Positions 1 to 7,808 are shown, counted from the stretch's first letter. The stretch: 64,000 nucleotides of DNA from Cellulosimicrobium composti (GCF_009711085.1 NZ_WMKA01000010.1:1-64000), one strand, 5' to 3'. A program made the numbers and translations. The notes: generated by a model not told the origin, from the sequence alone.

Positions 1-140
1 GTGGAATGAGAGCCTCCATCAGACCCGGGGCGCAACAACGGATCCAAACACGGCTCAACGAACGTCCACGTCGCGTGCTCGGCTGGTCGGCGCCCGCAGA
101 CGAGTTCGCAGCAGCCGCGGTGGCCGCGCGAGCAAAGCGC
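1..140 (+). pseudogene. C-terminal remnant of an IS30-family transposase
   Basis: In frame 3 the sequence stays open from the window edge and reads RIQTRLNERPRRVLGW followed by SAPADEF. This is the closing motif of IS30-family transposases, whose C-termini read LNxRPRKTLGWxTPAE. The catalytic DDE domain is not in the window, so either the gene begins to the left or only a tail is left. The frame continues to 275 without family similarity past about 140, which suggests the true end has been lost. It lies beside an IS5-type element in the same accessory patch. Confidence 0.6.
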
Positions 141-181
141 GTTCAGCGTCCGGCGACGAACGCTAGAAAGCCCGGTGCACA

Positions 182-634
182 TCAGCCGGCACGTACGAAG
201 CGGACCGGCTCAGCGTCTACCTCCACGGTGGTGACATCGGTAGCAGGGTGGTCTGTCGGCACCTCAATCACCTGACTCACGGCCGTGAGATCGGCAGTGC
301 ACTCACGCGAGCCGCTCGGGCCCATCGAGACGGACAGCGTCGACGAGTCCTTCCACACGATGTCGACGGGGACGTCCACGCAGCTTGAACTTCCCCACAT
401 CGTTACGGTCAGCAGAGGTGGCGCGCTGGATGTCTCGAGCACCGCGTTGGTCCTGCCCTCCGGAGGTGGTGCAAGGTCCGAGTCCTCGGTCAGGAAGCGG
501 TCTACGGCGATCGAGTCCCCACCCGCGCTGTCCTCGGGTGGTGCCGCCTCTGGCGACGCAGGGGCGCACGAGCTGAGGAGCACGAGCGCCGACGCGACAA
601 CGATCAGCGGAGGGTGCCGCCGGCGTCCACTCAC
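182..634 (-). CDS. Putative secreted lipoprotein, unknown function
   Basis: This 150-residue protein begins at a GTG (634) preceded by GGAGG six bases upstream; the longer frame from ATG 661 lacks a ribosome site. The N-terminus is basic (SGRRRH), followed by a hydrophobic stretch and the lipobox LSSC, so it should be exported, lipidated on that Cys and held on the outer face of the membrane. The remainder is an acidic, proline-rich linker (about 25-60) and a beta-rich domain with two cysteines (SSCVDVPV and RECTADL) that could pair. I do not recognise the family. An IS5-type element begins about 55 bp upstream and may have altered its promoter. Confidence 0.75.
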   Translation of the reverse strand: MSGRRRHPPLIVVASALVLLSSCAPASPEAAPPEDSAGGDSIAVDRFLTEDSDLAPPPEGRTNAVLETSSAPPLLTVTMWGSSSCVDVPVDIVWKDSSTLSVSMGPSGSRECTADLTAVSQVIEVPTDHPATDVTTVEVDAEPVRFVRAG

Positions 635-687
635 TGCGCACCTCCGAAAGCGACCCGTCACATCTCGATAGTGCAGGCCATTTTGCC

Positions 688-1601
688 CTAGGGCGTGTCC
701 GGTGAATCGCGGAGCCAGAGGATGATCGCGGCGATGGTGAGTTCGGAGCGGTAGTAGGCGGCGCGTTTGGTGAAGCGGGTGGCCAGCGCGCGGAACTGCT
801 TGAGCCGGTTGAAGCAGCGCTCGACGACGTTGCGGCCCTTGTAGATCTCGGTGTCGAACGCGGGCGGGCGCCCGCCTCGGCTGCCCCGACGTAGCCGGTG
901 GCCGGCGTGGTCGGCCTTCTCTGGACTGGTGAACGCGATGCCCCGGGCGCGCATCGCTCGTCGGGTCGAGGGGCTGGAGTACGCCCTGTCGGCGAGCACC
1001 CGGTCCGGACGCTTGCGCGGCCGACCCGGCCCGTCACGCTTCACGGCGACCTGCTCCAGCAACGGCACCAGTTGCGGGTTGTCCCCGGCCTGGCCGGGCG
1101 TGAGGATCACGCTCATCGGCAGTCCGCGCCCGTCCGTGGCGAGGTGGATCTTGGTCGTCAGTCCGCCGCGCGAGCGGCCGAGTGCCTCACCCGCGAGGGC
1201 GAGGTCGTTGACCCACCCTGTCTGACAGCCCCCTTTTTGCGGGCTCCCGCCGCATGGTGATGAGCCCGCACGTGCGTGGAGTCGACCGAGAACACCCACT
1301 CGACCTTCCCGACCGCGTCGTCCTTGACCTGCACCTGGTCCAAGATCTTGTCCCAGGTACCGTCCGCGGCCCACAACCGCAACCGCTCGTGCGCCGTCTT
1401 CCATGGGCCGTACTTGGCCGGCACGTCGCGCCACGGCGCCCCGGTGCGCAGCCGCCACAAGATCGCGTTGATCACCTGCCGGTGATCACGCCAGCGCCCA
1501 CCACGCCCGGTCGCGACCGGCAGCAGCGGCTCGATCCGCGCCCACGCCGTGTCAGTCAGCTCACCACGCCCCACACCCACAACCCGGACATTACCGGACA
1601 C
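688..1601 (-). CDS. IS5-family DDE transposase, made by -1 frameshift
   Basis: The N-terminal frame (1601 down to 1158) carries the helix-turn-helix part (LTDTAWARIEPLLP, GAPWRDVPAKYG) and the first catalytic Asp in VFSVDSTHVRAH. The overlapping frame (ending at 688) carries LADRAY with the second Asp and the C-terminal NVVERCFNRLKQFR with the Glu. Neither frame alone is complete; the domains join at the A-run/G-run near 1230-1240 after a -1 shift, so the element may be functional. The first GTG (1601) lies in the terminal repeat, so translation may start at a GTG slightly downstream. Annotation pipelines would probably call this two genes or a pseudogene. Confidence 0.8.
1230..1236 (-). promoter_or_regulatory. 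Slippery heptamer for programmed -1 frameshifting
   Basis: On the minus strand the overlap reads GC AAAAA GGGGG CT. In the first frame the codons are AAA AAG GGG GCT; the heptamer A AAG GGG fits the X XXY YYZ rule and re-pairs as AAA GGG in the -1 frame, leading straight into the second ORF (AAA GGG GGC TGT). Frameshift expression is known for several IS5 groups; its use here is inferred. Confidence 0.6.
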
Positions 1602-1817
1602 ATGCCAAGAACATTCGCAGGCCAGGGCCTAGTCCTCTTCGAGCTTCTCGCGCGCCTGAACGCAGACGGGCATGTACCGTTCGCTGACCAGGCGGAACTA
1701 CGGGTGCTGTGGGACCTCGAAGCCCAGCTGGAAAGCAGCCTGACTGCCGTGATGGCGTCTAACTACCACGAACAACTCACCGCAGCACACGGGCGGATCC
1801 AGGACACCACTGACTGA
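1602..1817 (+). pseudogene. Small orphan ORF at the IS5 right boundary, unknown
   Basis: From ATG 1602 the frame encodes 71 residues (MPRTFAGQGLVLFELL, then an Ala/Leu-rich helical part ending GRIQDTTD). The sequence is less GC-rich than the neighbouring core genes. The ATG lies at the IS end and no independent ribosome site is present, so this is more likely the 3' part of a gene cut by the insertion than an intact gene. I recognise no family. Confidence 0.35.
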
Positions 1818-1936
1818 CCTCTTGGAGAGGCTCCTCCCACGTCACGCGGAGCCCGGGGAGGGCGATCGGGAGCCGGTGCCTGCGCCCGACCGGACGGCGC
1901 TCAGCCGCGCGCTAACTCTCGTCAGTGCACTTGCCG

Positions 1937-1962
1937 CGATAAGGACGTAACGGACCTTATCG
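1937..1962. repeat. Inverted repeat at the accessory/core boundary
   Basis: CGATAAGG (1937-1944) and CCTTATCG (1955-1962) are perfect 8-bp arms around a 10-bp centre (ACGTAACGGA). It lies between the orphan ORF and the EF-G-like gene. It could be a terminator stem, a recombinase-binding site or an old element end; the sequence does not decide. Confidence 0.4.
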
Positions 1963-2010
1963 GCGCCAAACTGGTGATGGTCGCACCGCGACTCGCCGAG
2001 GTGAACACCC

Positions 2011-4092
2011 CTAGCGACTCGCCCCGACGCCGCCGGGCAGGACCTCGTAGCGGTCGGGGACGGCCGTGAACGACCCGCGCCCGCCGGTGAGGGAGCGCAG
2101 GTCGAGGACGTAGCGCGTGAGCTCGGCCTCGGGGACGAGCGCGTCGACGCGCACGCGGCCGTCGGGCAGGGAGTCGGTCGCGGTGATGTGGCCGCGGCGT
2201 GCGGAGAGGTCGCCCATGACGTCGCCCTGCGCGTCGGGAGGGACGGTCACGGACACCGCGGAGACGGGTTCGAGCACGACGGTCCCTGCCGCGGCGAGGG
2301 CCTCGCGCACGCCGAGGCCGCCTGCGGTGCGGAACGCCATGTCGGACGAGTCGACGGAGTGCGCCTTGCCGTCGAGGACCTCGACGCGCAGGTCGACGAC
2401 GGGGTAGCCGTGGGGCCCGCAGTGCTCCATGGCCTCGCGCGCCCCGCGCTCGACGGCGGGCAGGTACTGGCGCGGCACCGAGCCTCCGACGACGGAGCTG
2501 ACGAACGCGAACCCTTCGCCGCGCGGGAGCGGGGAGACGCGGAGCTGCACGACGGCGAACTGCCCGTGCCCGCCGGACTGCTTCTTCACGCGGCCCTCGA
2601 CCTCGACGGCGCGCGTGATCGTCTCCCGGTAGGCGACCTGGACGGGCTCGGTCGTGACGCGCACGCCGAACGACCGTTCGAGCCGCTCGACGGCGACGGC
2701 GAGGTGCGTGTCGCCGAGGCCGCCGAGCACGGCCTGGGAGCCGTTGAGGTCGACGTGCAGCGTCGGGTCCTCGACGCGCAGGCGCGCGAGCGCGGCGGAG
2801 AGCTTGTCGTCGTCGGACTGCGAGACGGGCCGCAGCGCGAGCGCGTAGACGGGTGGCCGCGCGGGCAGGTCGGGCGCCGCCACGGGCGTGCGCCGCCCTG
2901 CGAGCAGGGTCCCGGTCGCGGCGGCGGAGAGCTTCGCGACGGCGGCGACGTCGCCCGCCACGACGCGCTCGACCGCGACGTGCTCGCGCCCGCGCAGGCG
3001 GAACAGCGCGTGCACGCGGTCCTCGGCGCCGGTCGTGGTGCTCACGAGCCGGTCGCCCGTCGCGACGGTGCCGGACAGCACCTTGAACACGGACACCTGC
3101 CCGACGAACGGGTCGACGACGGTGCGGAACACGTGCAGCAGCGCGTCCCCCGCCGGGTCCGCGACGACCTCGGACGTCGCGGCGTCGGCCCCCGAGCCGT
3201 CGGGCAGCACGACGACGGCCGGGCGGTCCGCGGGCGACGGCCCGAGCTCGCACACGAGGTCGAGCACGCGGTCCACGCCCACGCCCGTGACGGCGGACGC
3301 GAGCAGCACCGGCACGGCCTCGCTCGTGAGGACCTCGTGCGCGAGCGTGCGCTCGAGGTCGGCCGCGCCGGGCTCGTCGCCCGCGAGGTACGCCTCGAGC
3401 TGGTCGTCGTCGTGCGTGACGATCTCCTCGACGACCTCGTCGTGCAGCGCGTGCTCCTCGTCGCGCACGTCCGCGGGGACGTCGTCCTCGTGGCCCTTCC
3501 CGTCGCCGTCGTACTCCCGCGCGCGCTCCGTGAGGACGTCGGCCACGCCGTGCAGGGACTGCTCCTCGCCGAGCGGGAGCTCGAGCGGCACGAACGGCGC
3601 GTCGAGCGTGCCGCGCAGCGCGTCGAGCACGGTGCGGAAGCTGGCTCGCGCGCGGTCCTCCTGGGAGACGACGACGAGGCGGGGGATCCCCGCCTCGTCG
3701 CAGCGTCGCCAGACCTCGAGCGTGCCCGCCTGCACCCCGTCGACGGCGCTCACCACCACCACCGCGAGGTCGGCGACGGCGAGCGCCGAGTCGACGCATC
3801 CCGCGAAGTCCGGGGACCCGGGGGTGTCGAGCAGCGTCACCTGGTACGTCGTGCCGTCGGGCGCGCGCCAGTCGAGGTGCGCGACGCCGAGGCCCACGGA
3901 GATGCCGCGCGCCACCTCCTCGGGCTCGTGGTCGCACACGGTCGTGCCCTCGGCGACGGAGCCGGCCCGCGGGATCGCGCCCGCGCGATGGAGGAACGCC
4001 TCCGCGAGCGTGGTCTTGCCCGACCCGCTGTGCCCCACCAGGGCGACGTTGCGGGTCGTGGCGGGGCCGGTGGACGACGACGTCATGGCCAT
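2011..4092 (-). CDS. Elongation factor G-like GTPase (EF-G2 type)
   Basis: This 693-residue protein has the domain order of EF-G: an N-terminal GTPase with P-loop GHSGSGKT (residues 20-27) and G3 motif DTPGSPDF, domain II (VFKVLSGTVATGDRL), domain IV (HGQFAVVQLRV) and domain V (GDVMGDLSARRGHI). The start ATG at 4092 follows GGAGG by five bases. Where canonical EF-G has the guanine-specifying NKxD it reads VVSQEDRA, so base recognition may differ. Such paralogs sit beside a canonical fusA elsewhere in actinobacterial genomes, and their role is not settled: auxiliary translocation or recycling, or a stress function. No ribosomal-protein genes are nearby, which argues against this being the housekeeping EF-G. 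Confidence 0.85.
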   Translation of the reverse strand: MAMTSSSTGPATTRNVALVGHSGSGKTTLAEAFLHRAGAIPRAGSVAEGTTVCDHEPEEVARGISVGLGVAHLDWRAPDGTTYQVTLLDTPGSPDFAGCVDSALAVADLAVVVVSAVDGVQAGTLEVWRRCDEAGIPRLVVVSQEDRARASFRTVLDALRGTLDAPFVPLELPLGEEQSLHGVADVLTERAREYDGDGKGHEDDVPADVRDEEHALHDEVVEEIVTHDDDQLEAYLAGDEPGAADLERTLAHEVLTSEAVPVLLASAVTGVGVDRVLDLVCELGPSPADRPAVVVLPDGSGADAATSEVVADPAGDALLHVFRTVVDPFVGQVSVFKVLSGTVATGDRLVSTTTGAEDRVHALFRLRGREHVAVERVVAGDVAAVAKLSAAATGTLLAGRRTPVAAPDLPARPPVYALALRPVSQSDDDKLSAALARLRVEDPTLHVDLNGSQAVLGGLGDTHLAVAVERLERSFGVRVTTEPVQVAYRETITRAVEVEGRVKKQSGGHGQFAVVQLRVSPLPRGEGFAFVSSVVGGSVPRQYLPAVERGAREAMEHCGPHGYPVVDLRVEVLDGKAHSVDSSDMAFRTAGGLGVREALAAAGTVVLEPVSAVSVTVPPDAQGDVMGDLSARRGHITATDSLPDGRVRVDALVPEAELTRYVLDLRSLTGGRGSFTAVPDRYEVLPGGVGASR

Positions 4093-4195
4093 GGCTGCCT
4101 CCTGGCACGCGGCGGGGCGCCGTGTCCCGCCACGGTCCAGGCTAGTGACGTCGCGCGGTTCGTGCCCGGGCCGGAGGTCCCGGCCCGGGCGCCGA

Positions 4196-5029
4196 CTACA
4201 GGTGGGCGTCCGCGTAGACGCGCAGGGCGTCGCGCACGAACGTGGCGCCCTCGACCCCGCCGTAGCTCTTCGCGAACCGCTCGTCCGCGACGTACATCTC
4301 GCCGAGCCCGACGACGTACTCCTTGACCGGGGCCGCGCCGGCACCCGGCGTACCCGGGATGCCGCCGAGCCACTCGACGTGGCGACGTGCCAGCGCCTGC
4401 GCCTCCTCGGACTCCGGGTCGACCCCCCGGGCGGCCGCGGCCGCCCAGTCCTCGCCGAGCTCGCGCGTGCGGGCGAGCCAGGCCGTGCGGTCGTCGTCGG
4501 ACATCTCGCGCCACCACGCGTCGCCGCGCGCGTACGCGTCCTTGCCCCAGCGGTCCTCGACCTCGTCCTTGTACTGCGTGTGGTCGAACCCGTCGAACAT
4601 GTCGTCCGCCATGAGCTCGCCACCTCCTTCCATCGTGGTGATCGTCCGTTCGACCGACGCGATCTGCCGCGCCAGCCGCTGCCGCTCCGCCCGCAGCCAC
4701 TCCAGGTGGCCGCGCAGCGCCCGCACCTGGGCGGCGCGCCCTGCCGTGCCCGACGCCGTCCCGTCGCCGGGGCCGTCCGGCGTCCCGTCGAGCGCCTCGC
4801 GGATCGCGGGGAGCCCGAGCCCGAGGTCCCGCAGGAGCAGGATCCGCTGGAGCCTCACGAGCGCGTCGGCGTCGTAGTGGCGGTAGCCGTTGGCCGCGAC
4901 CCGGGTGGGCGGCAGCAGCCCGACCGCGTCGTAGTGCCGCAGCGTGCGGCTCGTCGTCCCCGCGAGGCGCGCGACCTCCTGGATGGACCAGTCGGCCGAG
5001 CGCCCGCGCGTCGCGCTCGTGGTGGGCAC
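4196..5029 (-). CDS. MerR-family regulator with TipAS drug-binding domain
   Basis: This 277-residue regulator starts at GTG 5029, with AAGGAG eight bases upstream. Residues about 14-80 form the MerR winged helix (SIQEVARLAGTTSRTLRHYD), followed by a coiled coil (LEWLRAERQRLARQIASVE) and a C-terminal TipAS domain (DEVEDRWG, WWREMSDDDRTAWLA). TipA-type proteins bind hydrophobic drugs in the C-terminal domain and twist over-long promoters into an active form. Its own promoter has the matching 19-bp spacer, so autoactivation is expected. A second in-frame ATG at 4612 with its own AGGAGG would release the binding domain alone, as TipAS does in Streptomyces. A methyltransferase gene is divergent. 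Confidence 0.88.
   Translation of the reverse strand: MPTTSATRGRSADWSIQEVARLAGTTSRTLRHYDAVGLLPPTRVAANGYRHYDADALVRLQRILLLRDLGLGLPAIREALDGTPDGPGDGTASGTAGRAAQVRALRGHLEWLRAERQRLARQIASVERTITTMEGGGELMADDMFDGFDHTQYKDEVEDRWGKDAYARGDAWWREMSDDDRTAWLARTRELGEDWAAAAARGVDPESEEAQALARRHVEWLGGIPGTPGAGAAPVKEYVVGLGEMYVADERFAKSYGGVEGATFVRDALRVYADAHL
4610..4628 (-). promoter_or_regulatory. Internal start and RBS for a TipAS-like short form
   Basis: Within the tipA-like gene the minus strand reads AAGGAGG, about ten bases, then ATG (4612-4610), encoding MADDMFDGFD. This is residue 140 of the long protein, right after the coiled coil, and would give a 138-residue protein close to the size of known TipAS. The internal start is seen directly; its use is inferred. 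Confidence 0.6.
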
Positions 5030-5079
5030 GGGCGTGTCTCCTTCCCGGTCTTCGCGTCGCGGGTGCGACGACGTGGACC

Positions 5080-5111
5080 ACGCTAGAAGTTGACGTTACG
5101 TCAAGGTCAAC
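5080..5111 (-). promoter_or_regulatory. MerR-type promoter/operator of the tipA-like gene
   Basis: On the minus strand TTGACC (5110-5105) and TAGCGT (5085-5080) are separated by 19 bp instead of the usual 17. The spacer holds a dyad, TTGACGT-T-ACGTCAA on the plus strand (5090-5104), with outer arms GTTGAC and GTCAAC. Over-long spacers with a central dyad are the hallmark of promoters activated by MerR-family proteins. Confidence 0.8.
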
Positions 5112-5215
5112 CGGTCTCTCTCGGTGCGGCGTGGCGGAGCGGGCGACCCTGCGAGGCCGGGCGTACCGTCGAGGAGGAAGACCCGGTCGGGCGCGCGACG
5201 AGCACGGAGGCCGCC

Positions 5216-6001
5216 ATGGCCACGACGGAGCAGGTCCGGCGGCTCTACGCCGGACGAGACCTCGCGGCGAGGATCCTCGCCGCCGCGGGCGCTGGTGCGG
5301 GCCCGGTGGACGTCGACGCGCTCACGCCGTACGACCAGCTCCACGCGGGGGGCGCCCCGGCCACCACGGCGCTGCTCGACCTGCTCGGGCTCACCGCGGG
5401 GATCGTCCTCCTGGACGTCGGCTGCGGGCTCGGGGGTCCGGCGCGCCTCGCCGCGCGGCGGCACGGCTGCCACGTCACCGGCGTCGACGTCAGCCCGGAC
5501 TTCGTCGACACGGCGCGCGAGCTCACCGACCGGACCGGTCTCACCGACCTCGTGACCGTCGAGCTCGGCGACGGAGAGCGGCTGCCCTGCGCCGACGCGT
5601 CGCACGACCGCGCGATGCAGCTCCACGTGGGCATGAACGTCCCGGACAAGGCGGCGCTGTTCGCCGAGGTGCACCGCGTCGTGCGCCCCGGTGCGCCGTT
5701 CGCGCTGCTCGACCAGATGCGCGTCGGCGAGGGCGACCTGCCGTTCCCCCAGCCGTGGGCGACCACCCCGGACGCGTCGTTCGTCGAGACCCCCGACGCC
5801 TACCAGGACGCGCTCGCGCACGCCGGGTTCGACGTGCTGCGCGTCGAGGACCGCCGGCCCGCGCTCGCCGCGTCCGGGGGGCCGCGCCAGGAGGGCCTCG
5901 TCGTCGTGTTCGGCGACGACTTCGCCGCGCGCCTCGCCAACAGCGTCGCCGCGACCCGCGCGGGCCTCCTCGCCCCCGTCCTCGTGCTCGCGCGCGCCTG
6001 A
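5216..6001 (+). CDS. SAM-dependent methyltransferase, class I
   Basis: This 261-residue protein starts at ATG 5216, with GGAGG seven bases upstream. Motif I is LLDVGCGLGGPARLAARR, followed by the acidic turn GVDVSPDFV and a motif II/III region (DLVTVELGDGERLPC, RVVRPGAPFALLDQM), the layout of sarcosine/dimethylglycine and sterol-type small-molecule methyltransferases. The substrate cannot be told from sequence. It is transcribed away from the tipA-like regulator across a 186-bp gap; whether TipA also controls it is open. Confidence 0.8.
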   Translation: MATTEQVRRLYAGRDLAARILAAAGAGAGPVDVDALTPYDQLHAGGAPATTALLDLLGLTAGIVLLDVGCGLGGPARLAARRHGCHVTGVDVSPDFVDTARELTDRTGLTDLVTVELGDGERLPCADASHDRAMQLHVGMNVPDKAALFAEVHRVVRPGAPFALLDQMRVGEGDLPFPQPWATTPDASFVETPDAYQDALAHAGFDVLRVEDRRPALAASGGPRQEGLVVVFGDDFAARLANSVAATRAGLLAPVLVLARA

Positions 6002-6014
6002 GCGCCTCGGGGAG

Positions 6015-6338
6015 CTACTCGCCCACGAGCGCCGCCGTGAGCTCGGCGGGCGTCCCGACGACGGCGGCCGCGCCCGCGGCGGCGAGCTCGCCCGGGCGCG
6101 CGTAGCCCCACGCGACCCCGACGCACGCGACGCCGTGCGCCGCGGCCCCGAGCACGTCGTGCTCACGGTCGCCGACCATGACGACCCGCCCGGCGCGCGA
6201 GAGCGCAGCCGCGTCGAGGGACGCGAGCGCGTGCGCGACGACGTCGCCCTTCGTGCTGCGTGAGCCGTCGAACGTCGCCCCGAAGACGTCGTCGAGGCCG
6301 CGGTCCAGGTGCTCGTGGAGACCGTAGCGCGCGCTCAC
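6015..6338 (-). pseudogene. Truncated HAD-family phosphatase (C-terminal half)
   Basis: The 107 residues match only the second half of a phosphoglycolate-phosphatase-like HAD hydrolase: the STKGDVVAHAL lysine motif and VVMVGDREHDVLGAAAHG with the metal-binding Asp. The N-terminal DxD nucleophile and cap are missing. Directly upstream in frame the DNA reads RRLADAV after a TGA, as though the family sequence once continued further. The GTG start overlaps the stop of the upstream gene by 4 bp (GTGA), so it could still be translated by coupling. As it stands it cannot be a working phosphatase. Confidence 0.65.
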
Positions 6339-6712
6339 GGCGTCGGCGAGGCGTCGTCACCGGGCCCGGACGGCGCGGGACCGGTGCGGCCGGCCGGCCC
6401 GGGTGCGCTCACCGTCGGGCGGTCGCGACGTCCGAGCACGAAGCCAAGCACCCCGCCGAGCAGGAGGGCGCCCGCGCCGGCGAGCAGCGCCGCGGCGCCG
6501 ACCGGGTACGCGCCGGAGGGTCTGAACGCCACCCCGGCCTCGGGCGCGTACGCGAACCACCCGGACGTCACCGGCCGGCTCGCGACCCACGCCGCCGCGC
6601 CGAGCAGCACGGCGCCGAGCACGACGAGGCCCGCGAGGACGACGGCCGCGGTGGTCGCGCGGCGCGCAGGAGGGGCGGACGGGGCGGGCTCGGGAGCGGT
6701 CACGCCGGTCAT
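6335..6712 (-). CDS. Small membrane protein with two TM helices, unknown
   Basis: This 125-residue protein (ATG 6712) has a Pro/Ala-rich N-terminal tail, one membrane helix around residues 20-45 (AAVVLAGLVVLGAVLLGAAAW), a short external loop (WFAYAPEAG), a second helix around 70-93, and a polar Pro/Gly-rich tail. I recognise no enzyme motif. Its stop overlaps the start of the HAD remnant. The DinB gene lies upstream on the same strand but has its own promoter. Confidence 0.6.
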   Translation of the reverse strand: MTGVTAPEPAPSAPPARRATTAAVVLAGLVVLGAVLLGAAAWVASRPVTSGWFAYAPEAGVAFRPSGAYPVGAAALLAGAGALLLGGVLGFVLGRRDRPTVSAPGPAGRTGPAPSGPGDDASPTP

Positions 6713-6768
6713 CGTCCCGGGCGGGCGGACCGAGGGCAACCTGCCCCCGTCGGCCGCGGGCGCGGCGG

Positions 6769-7299
6769 CTACTCGCCGACCGTGCCGTCGACGGCCTCGC
6801 GGAGCAGGTCGGCGTGACCGTTGTGCCGGGCGTACTCCTCGATCATGTGGACGAGGATCCACCGCAGGGTCCAGCGCTCGCCCGTCTGGCTGCTCGCGCG
6901 GGCGCTGAGCCGGTCGAGCCCGCCGTCGGCGAGCGCGGCGTCGAGGATCGCGTCGGAGGCCGCGACGGCGCGGTCGAAGAGCATGCGCAGCTCCACGGCC
7001 GTGTCGCCCGCGGCGGACGTCCAGTCCCAGTCGCGGTCCTCGGCCCAGTCGGCGGTGTCGAACGGGGCCATGAGCGGCTCGCCGAGCAGCACCTGGGAGA
7101 ACCACTGGGACTCGACGAACGCGAGGTGCTTGAGCAGGCCGCCGAGCGTCATCGACGACGGCGGGAGCCGGTGGGCGAGCTCGGCCGCGTCGAGGCCCGA
7201 CGTCTTCCACCGCAGCGTGTCGCGGTGGAAGTCGAGGAAGCCCCGCAGCGTGGCCACCTCGTCGGCGCTGACGGGCGGGTCGGTGCGGTGGTCGGTCAC
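6769..7299 (-). CDS. DinB-family protein (DUF664)
   Basis: This 176-residue four-helix protein begins at GTG 7299. Its sequence (LRGFLDFHRDTLRWKTSGLD, SSMTLGGLLKHLAFVESQWF, WILVHMIEEYARHNGHADLLREAVDG) carries the three His residues of the DinB fold: one in LLKHLAFVE and two in ARHNGHADLLRE. These bind a divalent metal. Members include mycothiol-dependent transferases, so a thiol-transfer or detoxification role is possible. No Shine-Dalgarno is seen; TAGGGT lies seven bases before the start, implying a leaderless message. Confidence 0.82.
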   Translation of the reverse strand: MTDHRTDPPVSADEVATLRGFLDFHRDTLRWKTSGLDAAELAHRLPPSSMTLGGLLKHLAFVESQWFSQVLLGEPLMAPFDTADWAEDRDWDWTSAAGDTAVELRMLFDRAVAASDAILDAALADGGLDRLSARASSQTGERWTLRWILVHMIEEYARHNGHADLLREAVDGTVGE

Positions 7300-7406
7300 G
7301 GCGCCCACCCTAGCGACCGGGCCGACCGGACGGGCGGGTCCTCGTCGGCGCAATCGGCCTCCCCACGAGCCGGCCCCGCACGTCCTCGCGCGCCGCGGCC
7401 CGGCCC

Positions 7407-7808
7407 TCAGGCGATCGACGCGAGCAGCTCCCGGCATGCCTCCTCGCACGTGCGGCACGCCTCGCCGCACACGCGGCAGTGCTCGTGCATCCCGGCGTGC
7501 TGCTCGCACTCGGCCGCGCACACGCCGCACGCCGCGACGCACGCCTGGAGCTGGCCGCGCGTGACCGCCGCGTCGTACCCGGTGTGCCGGGACAGGACCC
7601 TGAGGGTCGCCGTGCAGACGTCCGCGCAGTTCAGGTCCGTCGTGATGCACCGGCGCAGGTCGGCCACCATGTCCTCGGCGAGGCACGCGTCGGCGCACGC
7701 GGTGCACGCCTGCGCGCACGTGGCGAGCGCGTCGAGCGCGCGGGTCAGCAGGTCGTGGTCGAGGTCGACGTCGCCCGGGTAGGAGCGCAGCATCGCGTCC
7801 GCCCTCAT
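7407..7808 (-). CDS. Cys-rich four-helix copper-storage-type protein
   Basis: This 133-residue protein contains 16 Cys in CxxxC and CxxC spacings along predicted helices (ATCAQACTACADAC, QACVAACGVCAAEC, CRVCGEACRTCEEAC). This pattern defines DUF326/Csp-type four-helix bundles, whose inward-facing Cys bind many Cu(I) ions. There is no signal peptide, so it should be cytosolic, like Csp3. The ATG at 7808 has GGAGG five bases upstream. No copper ATPase or CsoR gene is adjacent. Confidence 0.82.
   Translation of the reverse strand: MRADAMLRSYPGDVDLDHDLLTRALDALATCAQACTACADACLAEDMVADLRRCITTDLNCADVCTATLRVLSRHTGYDAAVTRGQLQACVAACGVCAAECEQHAGMHEHCRVCGEACRTCEEACRELLASIA

Larger units (their letters stand above)
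688..1606 (-). mobile_element. IS5-family insertion sequence (IS427-like)
   Basis: The element is about 0.9 kb and carries a two-frame DDE transposase on the minus strand. Its ends share an imperfect inverted repeat: GTGTCCGGT at 695-703 and its complement ACCGGACAC at 1593-1601, with related flanking bases. The transposase stop codon TAG (688-690) sits at the left end, a common arrangement in this group. I could not find an unambiguous target duplication, so the outer edges are good to a few bases. It lies between a lipoprotein gene and a small orphan ORF. Confidence 0.8.

Noticed and set aside
6-275. Intact 89-residue gene at the left edge
   Set aside because: The recognisable part is only the IS30 transposase tail and the frame continues to the left edge; the ATG at 6 is not a supported start.
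688-1601. Calling the IS5 transposase a pseudogene because of two frames
   Set aside because: The frames join in the -1 direction at a canonical slippery heptamer and all catalytic segments are kept, which fits programmed frameshifting.
2188-4326. Long plus-strand open frame opposite the EF-G-like gene
   Set aside because: Low-complexity Arg/Ala/Gly product with no family motif; it is the antisense shadow of a GC-rich gene.
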